A DNA stretch of 64,000 bases from QNBT01 sp964563335 (GTDB lineage Bacteria; Planctomycetota; Phycisphaerae; Sedimentisphaerales; Anaerohalosphaeraceae): NCBI GenBank assembly GCA_964563335.1, contig CAZLWL010000002.1:14708-78707 (forward strand), in the 5' to 3' direction. The notes beneath the pieces are model-generated. The model ran no database searches and was not told where the DNA came from. It was given only the letters and a program-made list of their open reading frames with translations. A program made the translations under genes and the position numbers. Positions 53,224 through 61,217 of this stretch are shown here, piece by piece. How positions within the stretch are numbered: the first letter of the stretch is position 1; the number at the start of each line of letters is the position of its first letter.

Positions 53224-54030
53224 ATGTCAATAAAAGAAAAAATATCGCATATTGGCGCCGAGCTTAAGGGGCACGCTCCGTTTACCATGCTTGGAGCTTT
53301 GACAGGGATACTCTTCATGCTCGTCTTCAGAAACGTCGGGAAGGCCCATGCCGGCATGTTATTCAGCATTTTCCACCCGGGCCACGTGGTGCTAAGTGCA
53401 ATGGTTACCGCGTCGCTTTTCGCTATACACAGGGAGGTGAAGAATTTCTTACTTGTCCTTGCGGTCGGCTATGTCGGCTCGATAGGTATTGCGACGCTTA
53501 GCGATTCTATTATTCCGTATCTCGGCGAAAGCCTGATCGGGCTACAGATGCCTACACATGCCGAATTGGGCGGGCACAACGAGGATGGCGGGGAGCATGA
53601 TTCGTTTGCGGGCTCCGGTCAGGGCAGAGCGGCGGAGCAGCATGAGCACAGAATTCATCTTGGTTTCATCGAGGAGTGGTATATAGTGAATCCGGCGGCC
53701 TTGCTTGGTGTTCTGATTGCTTATTTTGTGCCTCGAACTAAATTTCCACACGCCGGGCACGTCTTAATCAGTACGTGGGCATCGTCTTCACACATGCTGA
53801 TGAACATGCAGGGAGATATTACCATTGCCGTAACGGCTGCTATCTTTGCGACATTATTTGTCGCGGTGTGGCTGCCGTGTTGTATCAGTGATATTGTTTT
53901 TCCGCTGCTGTTCGTCAAATCGGATATCAAGCTGACCGATGTGTGCGTTTGCCCGGAGCACGCGATTCACAGTCACCCGCACGAACATGAGCATTCCGAA
54001 GAGTGTCCTGCCGGAAAGGACGAACAATAA
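53224..54030 (+). CDS. His-rich polytopic membrane protein of the zinc locus
   Basis: 268 residues, about six membrane segments (FTMLGALTGILFMLVFR, NFLLVLAVGYVGSIGIATLS, AALLGVLIAYFV, ITIAVTAAIFATLFVAVWLP). His-rich stretches lie in the middle (HAELGGHNEDGGEHD) and at the C-terminus (HAIHSHPHEHEHSEEC), with CVCPEH before the latter. Not recognised as a named family. First gene after the palindromic operator and overlapping the Fur gene by one base. A zinc transport or sensing role is inference from His content and context. Confidence 0.7.
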   Translation: MSIKEKISHIGAELKGHAPFTMLGALTGILFMLVFRNVGKAHAGMLFSIFHPGHVVLSAMVTASLFAIHREVKNFLLVLAVGYVGSIGIATLSDSIIPYLGESLIGLQMPTHAELGGHNEDGGEHDSFAGSGQGRAAEQHEHRIHLGFIEEWYIVNPAALLGVLIAYFVPRTKFPHAGHVLISTWASSSHMLMNMQGDITIAVTAAIFATLFVAVWLPCCISDIVFPLLFVKSDIKLTDVCVCPEHAIHSHPHEHEHSEECPAGKDEQ

Positions 54031-54461
54031 TGAAATCCGACCTAAGACTAAAAGCGCAGACCTTGCTGAACTCAGCCGGTCTGCGGCTGACCCGGCCAAG
54101 GGCGGTTGTTTTAGGCGTTCTGCTTGAGGCGGGCAAACCTGTTACGCATGAACAGATAACGGCCAAACTGGCTGAGGCCGCACCGGACAAGGTAACGATA
54201 TATCGCGTTCTTGAAAGTTTTATCGAGGCAGGTTTTGTTCACAAGGCCTTTTTGACTGAAAGGGCACAGCATTTTGAATTAGCCAACCGATGCACGTCCA
54301 GCCAGTGCCATCCCCACTTTACCTGCACGAGTTGTGACCAGACCCATTGCCTTACCGACACTGATATGCCAATGTCAAAGCCCCCGGCAGGATTTACCAT
54401 CCACCATCAGCGTGTCCAACTCGAAGGCCTGTGCCCCAATTGTAGTGAAAAAACAGGTTAG
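54030..54461 (+). CDS. Fur-family transcriptional regulator, probably Zur
   Basis: 143 residues. Winged helix: LLNSAGLRLTRPRAVVLGVL, VTHEQITAKL, and the recognition region DKVTIYRVLESFIEAGFVHK. Dimerisation domain with CHPHFTCTSCDQTHCL and C-terminal CPNC, giving the CxxC pairs of the structural zinc site. Begins at TAATG with the upstream stop. Position in a ZnuA/ZnuB operon points to zinc (Zur) rather than iron or manganese sensing; it would bind the 53145 palindrome. Confidence 0.85.
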   Translation: MKSDLRLKAQTLLNSAGLRLTRPRAVVLGVLLEAGKPVTHEQITAKLAEAAPDKVTIYRVLESFIEAGFVHKAFLTERAQHFELANRCTSSQCHPHFTCTSCDQTHCLTDTDMPMSKPPAGFTIHHQRVQLEGLCPNCSEKTG

Positions 54462-54549
54462 AAGGCGTTTTTACTAAAGAAAATTATTGTTATAGGACGA
54501 ATTGAAAAGTAGAGTCGAAGATAATTGCTCTGTAGAAAACCTTATAGAT

Positions 54550-54634
54550 GTCATTCTGAGCCCTTCGTTTCACTCGAGGACAGGCTCCGCGAAGAATCTT
54601 AATCCTTCGTGCGCTGGAGATTCTTCAGAATGAC
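54550..54634. repeat. MITE-like palindromic element
   Basis: 85 bases bounded by a perfect 10-base inverted repeat, GTCATTCTGA (54550-54559) and TCAGAATGAC (54625-54634), with a second inner pair GAAGAATCT/AGATTCTTC. Same family as 20871, 63822 and the segments in the R-M gene. Confidence 0.8.
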
Positions 54635-54695
54635 AATTTTCAGACCTTTTCTACAAAGCAAAGATAATCTATCAGAACCGGCTGTAGTTTGAGAA

Positions 54696-55037
54696 ATGAA
54701 GTTTTCGTGCCGTAATATCATGCTTGTTGTTGGGGTGATAGCGTTTTGTGGGTTCTCCACAGGCGCTGTGTTCGCCCTGCATATCGACTACTGCCACAGC
54801 TATAATTCGAAAGCAAGCCATGATGGTCCTGCCCCCCAAGAGCACGACAGTTCAAAATGCCCAATTTGCCTGGTTCTGCAGGGCCATGCAGGGAAATTTT
54901 TTGTGAGTCCGGTGCTTGAGCATATCTGCGCAGTCGAGTTTAACCCGGGCATCAGTTTTGAGCAGAATATATCACCGTCAGGTACTCAAAGAGAACCTTT
55001 CATACCGCGCGGTCCTCCTTTACTCGCGCACCGGTAG
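54696..55037 (+). CDS. Small secreted His/Cys protein
   Basis: 113 residues. Signal peptide (NIMLVVGVIAFCGFSTGAVF, cleavage about residue 27), then a metal-ligand-rich stretch with several His and CPICLVLQGHAG at about 55-66. It resembles the small DUF2946-like periplasmic proteins with H...CPxC near metal operons, but I cannot name it. It sits between the Fur gene and the porin on the same strand. Confidence 0.6.
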   Translation: MKFSCRNIMLVVGVIAFCGFSTGAVFALHIDYCHSYNSKASHDGPAPQEHDSSKCPICLVLQGHAGKFFVSPVLEHICAVEFNPGISFEQNISPSGTQREPFIPRGPPLLAHR

Positions 55038-55200
55038 CACAACGACCTTATTTTAGGCATGGTTACTTTTGCCTGACTTTAAGAAGGCGAACATACCACA
55101 CACAGTATTTGTTCTGACTTTACAGCTATAGCGCTAAGAGCGGGTCCTTTAGCCGAATAATCGCTTCTGGTCTGAAAAACACTTTAGAGGAGTTTTAGCA

Positions 55201-56607
55201 ATGCTGAAGATTAGTCTTACCTTAATAGTCTCGGTTTCGGCGGTATTTGTAAGTGCCGCTTTGGCGCAAGAAAGAAAAGTGGACGCCGGCGCCATCGAGC
55301 AATTGAACGAACGTATCATAGACCTCCAGCGACAGATTCTCGAAATTCAAAAAAGGCATGACGCTGAAATAGCAGAGCTTAAGGAACAAATAAACGAGCT
55401 TGCTGCCGGAGCCGGCAAGGAGAAGGAAAAAGCCGACATTGCATCTCTGCGGGAATTGGCGAAGGCAGCGGCAAGTGAGGCGGCCGGGCCCCAAGAGCCT
55501 GCGGAAGAGGTGACTTACGAATCCGGCGGCTTAGGCTTGCAGGCCCTGAATCCGGAAATCAGTGTTACGGGAGATTTTCTCTTCTCTTCTCGGCAGGACA
55601 GCACGAGCGATGAGAGCAGCGACTTTAATTTTCGCACTCTGGGTATTCACATCGAGTCGTGGCTCGACCCTTACACTCGATTTAAGGCGGCGATTCCTGT
55701 AACAGAAAACGGTGCTTCTCTTGGTGAGGGTTATATCACTCTATACAATCTTGCGGATGATATTAACCTGACGTTCGGCAAGTTCCGCCAGCAGTTCGGG
55801 GTGGTCAACCGCTGGCACAAGCATGCGCTGGATCAGGTTGATTTTCCCTTGGCGCTTTGTCAGATTTTCGGCAACGGCGGCTTAAATCAAAGCGGGGTAT
55901 CTGTTGACTGGATGATGGAGCCGGCTGGTGATGTGTCGCAACAACTCACTTTTCAGGTTACAGATGGGTCAAACGACCGGTTGTTCGGAGGCAACCGTCA
56001 TAACAGGCCGAGCCTGCTGCTCCACTACAAGAATTACAGGGATTTGTCGAAAGACACATATCTCGAATATGGACTCAGCGGTCTTGTGGGATGGAATGAC
56101 GAGTGGAGTATGGACGACGATACTACAAGAGACAGCCGGAAGATGACGACTGTGCTGGGTGCTGACCTGTCGGTTCTATGGGAGCCGACCGAGAAGATGC
56201 GTTACCGCAATATAGAATGGCGCAGCGAAGCATATTTATTAGACAAGAGGCTGTTGGCGCCGGATGGCTCAGGCGCGGATAATATCAACGCCTGGGGCCT
56301 TTACAGCTATCTGCAAAGCAAGATTTCACGCACGGTTGATATCGGCATCAGGGCTGACTATTTCAGGCCGGATAGCAAGGATTATGCAAATATCTCTGAT
56401 TCGCTGTCGTTATCGCCGTTAGCGGTTACGGGAGATAATCCGTATATGTGGCAAATCAGTCCTTATATCACCTGGTGGCAAAGCCCGTTCGTCAAGTTCA
56501 GATTGGAATATAACCACGCCGAGGGTCATGGCATAGATGTTCCGAGAGACGTTATCTGGCTGCAGGCCGTTTTTGCCGCGGGGCCGCACAAACACGAACG
56601 CTATTAA
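55201..56607 (+). CDS. Outer-membrane porin-like protein with coiled-coil N-terminus
   Basis: 468 residues. Signal peptide (ISLTLIVSVSAVFVSAALA), coiled coil at about 28-70 (LNERIIDLQRQILEIQKRHD), then a beta-barrel-like region rich in alternating aromatics ending in a terminal motif (AVFAAGPHKHERY). Similar porins accompany metal ABC transporters in several phyla. It has AGGAG before the ATG and lies 18 bases before znuA, so it may pass zinc through the outer membrane (inference). Confidence 0.7.
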   Translation: MLKISLTLIVSVSAVFVSAALAQERKVDAGAIEQLNERIIDLQRQILEIQKRHDAEIAELKEQINELAAGAGKEKEKADIASLRELAKAAASEAAGPQEPAEEVTYESGGLGLQALNPEISVTGDFLFSSRQDSTSDESSDFNFRTLGIHIESWLDPYTRFKAAIPVTENGASLGEGYITLYNLADDINLTFGKFRQQFGVVNRWHKHALDQVDFPLALCQIFGNGGLNQSGVSVDWMMEPAGDVSQQLTFQVTDGSNDRLFGGNRHNRPSLLLHYKNYRDLSKDTYLEYGLSGLVGWNDEWSMDDDTTRDSRKMTTVLGADLSVLWEPTEKMRYRNIEWRSEAYLLDKRLLAPDGSGADNINAWGLYSYLQSKISRTVDIGIRADYFRPDSKDYANISDSLSLSPLAVTGDNPYMWQISPYITWWQSPFVKFRLEYNHAEGHGIDVPRDVIWLQAVFAAGPHKHERY

Positions 56608-56625
56608 CATAAAGGAACGGATAAG

Positions 56626-57696
56626 ATGAGAAAGATACTGTTTACAATCATAATCGCGTCTCTTCCGGCACTTGCGGTATTCAGCGGCGAGGCCGAGGCG
56701 GCAAACAGGACGACCTTACAGGTTGTAACCACACTGCCCGACTATGCGTCTCTGGCAAAGGCAATCGGGGGTGGCCGCATATCGGTTAAAGCGATAGTGG
56801 GGGGCGACCAAGATGCCCACTTTATTCGGCCCAAGCCGTCATTTTCGTTAGCAGTGCGAAAGGCCGATGTTTTGATAGCAACCGGTCTGGACTTAGAGCT
56901 TTGGTTACAGACGGTGATTGATAACTCCGGTAACCGCAAGATTCGAAGCGGTCAGTCCGGCTATGTGTCCACAAGTTACGGCATGCGGCTTCTTGAAAAG
57001 CCGAAGGTGGTGTCGAGGATTGAAGGCGGCCTGCATATCTACGGCAATCCTCATGTTACATGCAGCCCTATCAACATGAAGGTAGCTGCGCAGAATATCG
57101 CAAACGGCCTTATCAAGAATGACCCTGGAGGCAGGGAAGTTTATCTGCAAAACCTCAGCGAGCTTCAAGAGAGGATCGACGACAGGTTGTTCGGGTCCGG
57201 GCTTGTTGAAATGCTCGGCGGCGAAACATTGTGCAGCCTGGCTGAGCAGGTCAAGCTCATTGCCTTTCTCAAAGAGCACAAATTCGAAGGTAAGCCGTTG
57301 ATAGAGTATTTGGGCGGCTGGGTAAAACAAATGCTGCCGTTAAGGGGTACGGCAATAGTCTCCTACCACAAGAACTGGATTTACTTTGCAAGGTTGTTCG
57401 GACTGGCCGAAGCAGGGTACGTTGAGCCGAAACCGGGGATACCGCCTTCGCCCAAACACGTGACGAACCTGGTTAATATGATGCGCGCCAAAGATATTCG
57501 TATTATCTTTGCTGCTAACTATTTCGACGAGCAGAAAATCAGGGCGGTGGCCAACAGGGTAAATGCAGAGCCGGTTATCGTTCCATTGTATGTGGGTGGA
57601 GCGCCGGGCATCGATGATTATTTTCAATTAGTGGATTACTGGATTGACGGGTTATTAAAGGCGGCCAAAAAGAAAGGTATCTTAAGCAACGATTAA
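56626..57696 (+). CDS. znuA: Zinc/manganese ABC transporter substrate-binding protein
   Basis: 356 residues, cluster-9 (ZnuA/TroA) type. Signal peptide 1-25. Metal ligands by position: H65 in DAHFIRP, H143 in GNPHVTC, H248 in VSYHKNW, and an acidic residue towards the C-terminus. The usual His-rich loop of E. coli ZnuA is absent. Periplasmic. Regulator and permeases surround it, which favours zinc. Confidence 0.9.
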   Translation: MRKILFTIIIASLPALAVFSGEAEAANRTTLQVVTTLPDYASLAKAIGGGRISVKAIVGGDQDAHFIRPKPSFSLAVRKADVLIATGLDLELWLQTVIDNSGNRKIRSGQSGYVSTSYGMRLLEKPKVVSRIEGGLHIYGNPHVTCSPINMKVAAQNIANGLIKNDPGGREVYLQNLSELQERIDDRLFGSGLVEMLGGETLCSLAEQVKLIAFLKEHKFEGKPLIEYLGGWVKQMLPLRGTAIVSYHKNWIYFARLFGLAEAGYVEPKPGIPPSPKHVTNLVNMMRAKDIRIIFAANYFDEQKIRAVANRVNAEPVIVPLYVGGAPGIDDYFQLVDYWIDGLLKAAKKKGILSND

Positions 57697-57732
57697 GCCA
57701 CGTAGCAGGATTGGCTATCAGGAGAAAGGATA

Positions 57733-58566
57733 ATGTCGGAAACAGCAAGATTTTTCTTAGTTCAGACCACTTTGATAGCGGTCGTATTAGTGATGCACAC
57801 CTATATCGGGCTTCATATAATCAGGCGCACGCTGATATTTTCCGATCTGGTTCTGGATCAGTTGGCCGCCTTTGGCGCACTAATCGGCGTAGGTCTGGGG
57901 GTCCGGTATGGGTCGGCTGGCTCTTACGCGACTGCGATGGTAGTTGTTCTGGTCGGTTCTGGATTGCTGGCCCTGATAAAACCTAAGAGTCGGGCCATAC
58001 CACGCGAAGCAGTCATCGGCATATTGTACGTGCTGGCTCTGGCCGGGACGCTTCTGCTTGGTGACAAGCTTCAGGGTGGAGCATCTTACGTTACAAAAGC
58101 ACTTTCAGGAGCTATGCTGTGGGTAAATTGGCCTCTGGTTGGTGTAACCGCTGTTGTTTATATTGCCCTGTTGCTTTTTCACTATAGATTCCGACACAAA
58201 TTCATCGCACTGGCCCAAGACCCCGGCTCGTTACAGAACGAGAGGCTGTGGGACTTTTTGTTTTTTGCCACACAGGGGGTCATCACTGTGTTGATCGTTC
58301 CCATTGCGGGAGTCCTACTGGCCTATGCTTTTCTTATGATTCCGGCCGCCATTGCCGCTATGTTCACCACGAGATGGGCCGGAGCTGTCGTGTTGGGCTG
58401 GGGCGTGGGATTTGCAGCCTGTATGCTCGGCTTAGGGTCATCATACCTGTTTGATTTTCCCTACGGCCCCAGCATAGTGTTGTCCCTCGGGCTATTTTTT
58501 ATTTTTACAGTTGTTGTACGTTGTCTCCTTCCCCAAAGCGGCGTACTGAGCGGGAAGTGGTGCTAA
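57733..58566 (+). CDS. znuB: Metal ABC transporter permease, ZnuB type (first copy)
   Basis: 277 residues with about eight membrane helices. Family wording: HTYIGLHIIRRTLIFSDLVL, IPREAVIGILYVLALAGTLL and VPIAGVLLAYAFLMIPAAIA. AGGAGAAAGGA lies before the ATG. It is followed two bases later by a second permease, and no ATPase gene lies between them. Confidence 0.9.
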   Translation: MSETARFFLVQTTLIAVVLVMHTYIGLHIIRRTLIFSDLVLDQLAAFGALIGVGLGVRYGSAGSYATAMVVVLVGSGLLALIKPKSRAIPREAVIGILYVLALAGTLLLGDKLQGGASYVTKALSGAMLWVNWPLVGVTAVVYIALLLFHYRFRHKFIALAQDPGSLQNERLWDFLFFATQGVITVLIVPIAGVLLAYAFLMIPAAIAAMFTTRWAGAVVLGWGVGFAACMLGLGSSYLFDFPYGPSIVLSLGLFFIFTVVVRCLLPQSGVLSGKWC

Positions 58567-58568
58567 CA

Positions 58569-59408
58569 ATGGTACAGTTGATTCAAATTCTTGGTTTGCC
58601 GTTTCTGGCCTGTATAATAATTGGTGCAATTTTAGGATACTTAGGTATCCACGTGCTCAAAAGAGAAGTCATCTTTATTGACATCGCGCTGGCCCAGATT
58701 GCAGCGGTAGGCTCAATTGGCGCTCATCTTGCATTCGAGGTGCATGGAGATTCTCCTGCAGGCTATGCGTGTTCATTAGCTTGTGTCCTGTTAGCGGCGG
58801 GATTTTATGCCCTGGTGCGCAGGAGAGTTATCCAGATCTCTCTTGAGGCGGTCATAGGCATTTCATACGCTATTGCAGCAGCCGGTGCACTTTTTCTTGT
58901 CGGCATCGCACCCGGCGGTCATGTGCATGTGCAGACGATGCTGTCAGGTAGTCTTTTGTGGACAAGGTGGTCGGATGTTATCACGGGCCTGGCGTTATTT
59001 TCTGCGGTGGGGTTTGCCTTTTTTATTTTCCGCAAGCCTTTCAAACGGATAGCCGACGATTACGATAATGCTATCGCCGAGGGAATGAGTGTTGTGCGGT
59101 GGGATTTTCTCTTCTATGCCTTGTTGGGTGTGGTGATTACATTGGCGGTTCGTATGGCCGGTGTAGTAGCTGTGTTTGCCTTTCTCATTATTCCAGCAAC
59201 GATATCGGCACTGGTTCGGCCAAACGGACCTGGGCGCATCTTTATCACCTGGCTGGCGAGCGTAATAGCGTCAATGGGGGGACTTTTGTTCGCTTATTAC
59301 CTGGATTTTTCGCTCGGGCCCTGTGTTGTTGTGTTTCTCGGCGGTCTGCTAATAATTGTGTCGCTGGTTAGCAAGTATTTACAACGAAGCATGAGACGAT
59401 TAGAATAA
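58569..59408 (+). CDS. Metal ABC transporter permease, ZnuB type (second copy)
   Basis: 279 residues. GYLGIHVLKREVIFIDIALA, VIQISLEAVIGISYAIAAAG and GVVAVFAFLIIPATISALVR show the same fold as its neighbour. The start at 58569 avoids a 46-base overlap with the first copy. The pair probably forms a heterodimeric channel. No znuC is in the window, so the ATPase must be encoded elsewhere. Confidence 0.9.
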   Translation: MVQLIQILGLPFLACIIIGAILGYLGIHVLKREVIFIDIALAQIAAVGSIGAHLAFEVHGDSPAGYACSLACVLLAAGFYALVRRRVIQISLEAVIGISYAIAAAGALFLVGIAPGGHVHVQTMLSGSLLWTRWSDVITGLALFSAVGFAFFIFRKPFKRIADDYDNAIAEGMSVVRWDFLFYALLGVVITLAVRMAGVVAVFAFLIIPATISALVRPNGPGRIFITWLASVIASMGGLLFAYYLDFSLGPCVVVFLGGLLIIVSLVSKYLQRSMRRLE

Positions 59409-59413
59409 CCGGT

Positions 59414-60361
59414 ATGATAGTATATCCGTTAAAGTTTCGGCCGATATTTAAGGAGCGTATCTGGGGCGGCCAAACACTGAGGACAGTGTTTGGAAAGGGG
59501 CTGCCTGAAGTAGCGAAGATCGGCGAAAGCTGGGAATTGGCGGACCTGCCGGAGGATAAATCCGAGATTATCAACGGGCCGTTGGCCGGCGAGACAATCA
59601 ACACTGCTATTGACAAACTCGGTGCGGCCATTACCGGTCGAGAGGACTATGAACCTCCCTTCCCACTATTGGTCAAAATTTTAGACGCTCAGGATATTCT
59701 CAGCGTGCAGGTCCATCCGGACCCGGAAACTTGCCAACGAACGGGCAAAGGTGACCCCAAGACGGAGTGCTGGTATATCATCGACGCCGCCGAGGGCGCT
59801 GTAATTTACAAGGGTCTGAAAAAGGGTGTAACAAAAGATGAGTTCGCACAATCCATAAAAGAGGGCAACTGCGATGAGTTCCTCGAAAAGGTGTACGTCA
59901 AACAGGGGGAGTGCCATTTTCTGCCGGCCGGGACGTGCCACGCAATCGGGCCGGGCCTCTTAATTGCAGAGATACAGACGCCTTCCGACACGACGTACCG
60001 AGTCTTTGACTGGAACCGTGTTGATGATTCGCAAAAGCCGCGGCAGCTTCATATCGAAGATGCTCTTGAGAGTATTCACTTTGACCCGGCCGGTGACGAC
60101 CTTTCTGTCAGCACAGTCGGCAGGCTTGTCGATTCGGATGTGTTCAGGGTCGATAAAGGCCACCAGATGGCTGGCTGTGAGGTACTTCTTTCTACCGGCA
60201 GGATGAAAGTAGTGATGGTCATCACGGGCAAAGGCTGCATAACGTCACAGGCGACTGAGACTGTAGATTTCAAGAAGGGCGACACTGTGCTTATTCCAGC
60301 AGCCTTTGAGGGCGTAATGCAATTCGCCTCCGACACTGAGTATCTTACTGTCACAATCTAA
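59414..60361 (+). CDS. manA: Mannose-6-phosphate isomerase, class I
   Basis: Interconverts mannose-6-P and fructose-6-P; 315 residues, short form. Zinc ligands are in SVQVHPDPETC, KTECWYI and LPAGTCHAIG. N-terminal RPIFKERIWGGQTLRTVFGK is typical. It begins 5 bases after the second permease, so it is probably read with the zinc operon, and it is itself a zinc enzyme. Confidence 0.93.
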   Translation: MIVYPLKFRPIFKERIWGGQTLRTVFGKGLPEVAKIGESWELADLPEDKSEIINGPLAGETINTAIDKLGAAITGREDYEPPFPLLVKILDAQDILSVQVHPDPETCQRTGKGDPKTECWYIIDAAEGAVIYKGLKKGVTKDEFAQSIKEGNCDEFLEKVYVKQGECHFLPAGTCHAIGPGLLIAEIQTPSDTTYRVFDWNRVDDSQKPRQLHIEDALESIHFDPAGDDLSVSTVGRLVDSDVFRVDKGHQMAGCEVLLSTGRMKVVMVITGKGCITSQATETVDFKKGDTVLIPAAFEGVMQFASDTEYLTVTI

Positions 60362-60514
60362 TCGTTGTAAACACGTCAAATCATGCTGTGCACCAAGCCA
60401 GCGGCTATGAGCTACGGCAGGTACTTGGAGTTGAAAGACTTAGGTTCACTGGCGGGCTGATAAAGTGGTGCATATCACTATTGGCAGGGGGATTTTTTAC
60501 TGGAAAATTAAACC

Positions 60515-60543
60515 TTGACAAGCCTATCGTCCGATAGTTAAAT
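60515..60543 (+). promoter_or_regulatory. Promoter of the response-regulator gene with internal palindrome
   Basis: TTGACA (60515-60520), 17-base spacer, TTAAAT (60538-60543). The spacer contains CTATCG-TC-CGATAG (60524-60537), a perfect 6-2-6 inverted repeat, well placed for a repressor. It lies 62 bases before the gene. Confidence 0.65.
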
Positions 60544-60604
60544 TAGGGCAATCAGGTAATTTAGGAGGCCGAAAGTTGGCCAAATTTCATTAAGGGAGAC
60601 AAGG

Positions 60605-61180
60605 ATGGGTAAAATAAAGGAATTGTATACGACCGGCGAGGCGGCCCAAGTGTGCAGTGTGAGCCAGCAGACGATTATTCGGTGCTTCGATTCGGGCAGA
60701 CTTGAGGGATTTCGGATACCGGGGTCGCGATTTCGCAGGATACCTCGGGAAAGCCTTGTCAAGTTCATGAGGGACAACGATATACCGTTAGACAGGTTCG
60801 ATAGCGGCAAGAAAAAAGTCCTGATTGTGGACGATGACCCTGAGATTGTGGAGTTGATGGTTGATGTTCTGACCCGTGACGGGAGGTTCGATGTTAAGAC
60901 GGCCTCAAGCGGGTATGACGCCGGGCTGATAACACAACAGTTTTGTCCCGACCTGATAATCCTGGACTATATGCTGCCGGATGTCAACGGTAATGTGGTG
61001 TGCCAGACGATAAAGAGCAACGCCGAGTTTTCGGATACGAAAATCATAATAGTCAGCGGCGTTGTCAATCAAAGTGAGATTGCGGACCTGTTAAAAGCGG
61101 GCGCCGAGGATTTCATGAAAAAGCCATTCAACATCACCGAACTGGTCGATAAAATCGCCGGCGTTTTACAGTTGCAATAG
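60605..61180 (+). CDS. Response regulator with N-terminal excisionase/MerR-like HTH
   Basis: 191 residues. Residues 1-55 are a helix-turn-helix of the excisionase/MerR kind (LYTTGEAAQVCSVSQQTIIR, GFRIPGSRFRRIPRESLVKF). Residues 70-191 are a receiver domain: acidic D76-D78, phosphoacceptor D121 in LIILDYMLPD, and K173 in MKKPF. DNA-binding in front of the receiver is the reverse of the usual order. The upstream palindrome at 60524 may be its own operator (inference). The kinase gene follows 37 bases later. Confidence 0.88.
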   Translation: MGKIKELYTTGEAAQVCSVSQQTIIRCFDSGRLEGFRIPGSRFRRIPRESLVKFMRDNDIPLDRFDSGKKKVLIVDDDPEIVELMVDVLTRDGRFDVKTASSGYDAGLITQQFCPDLIILDYMLPDVNGNVVCQTIKSNAEFSDTKIIIVSGVVNQSEIADLLKAGAEDFMKKPFNITELVDKIAGVLQLQ

Positions 61181-61217
61181 CAACATGGTGTGGCCGGCAG
61201 GAGCAGAGGGATTCTTG

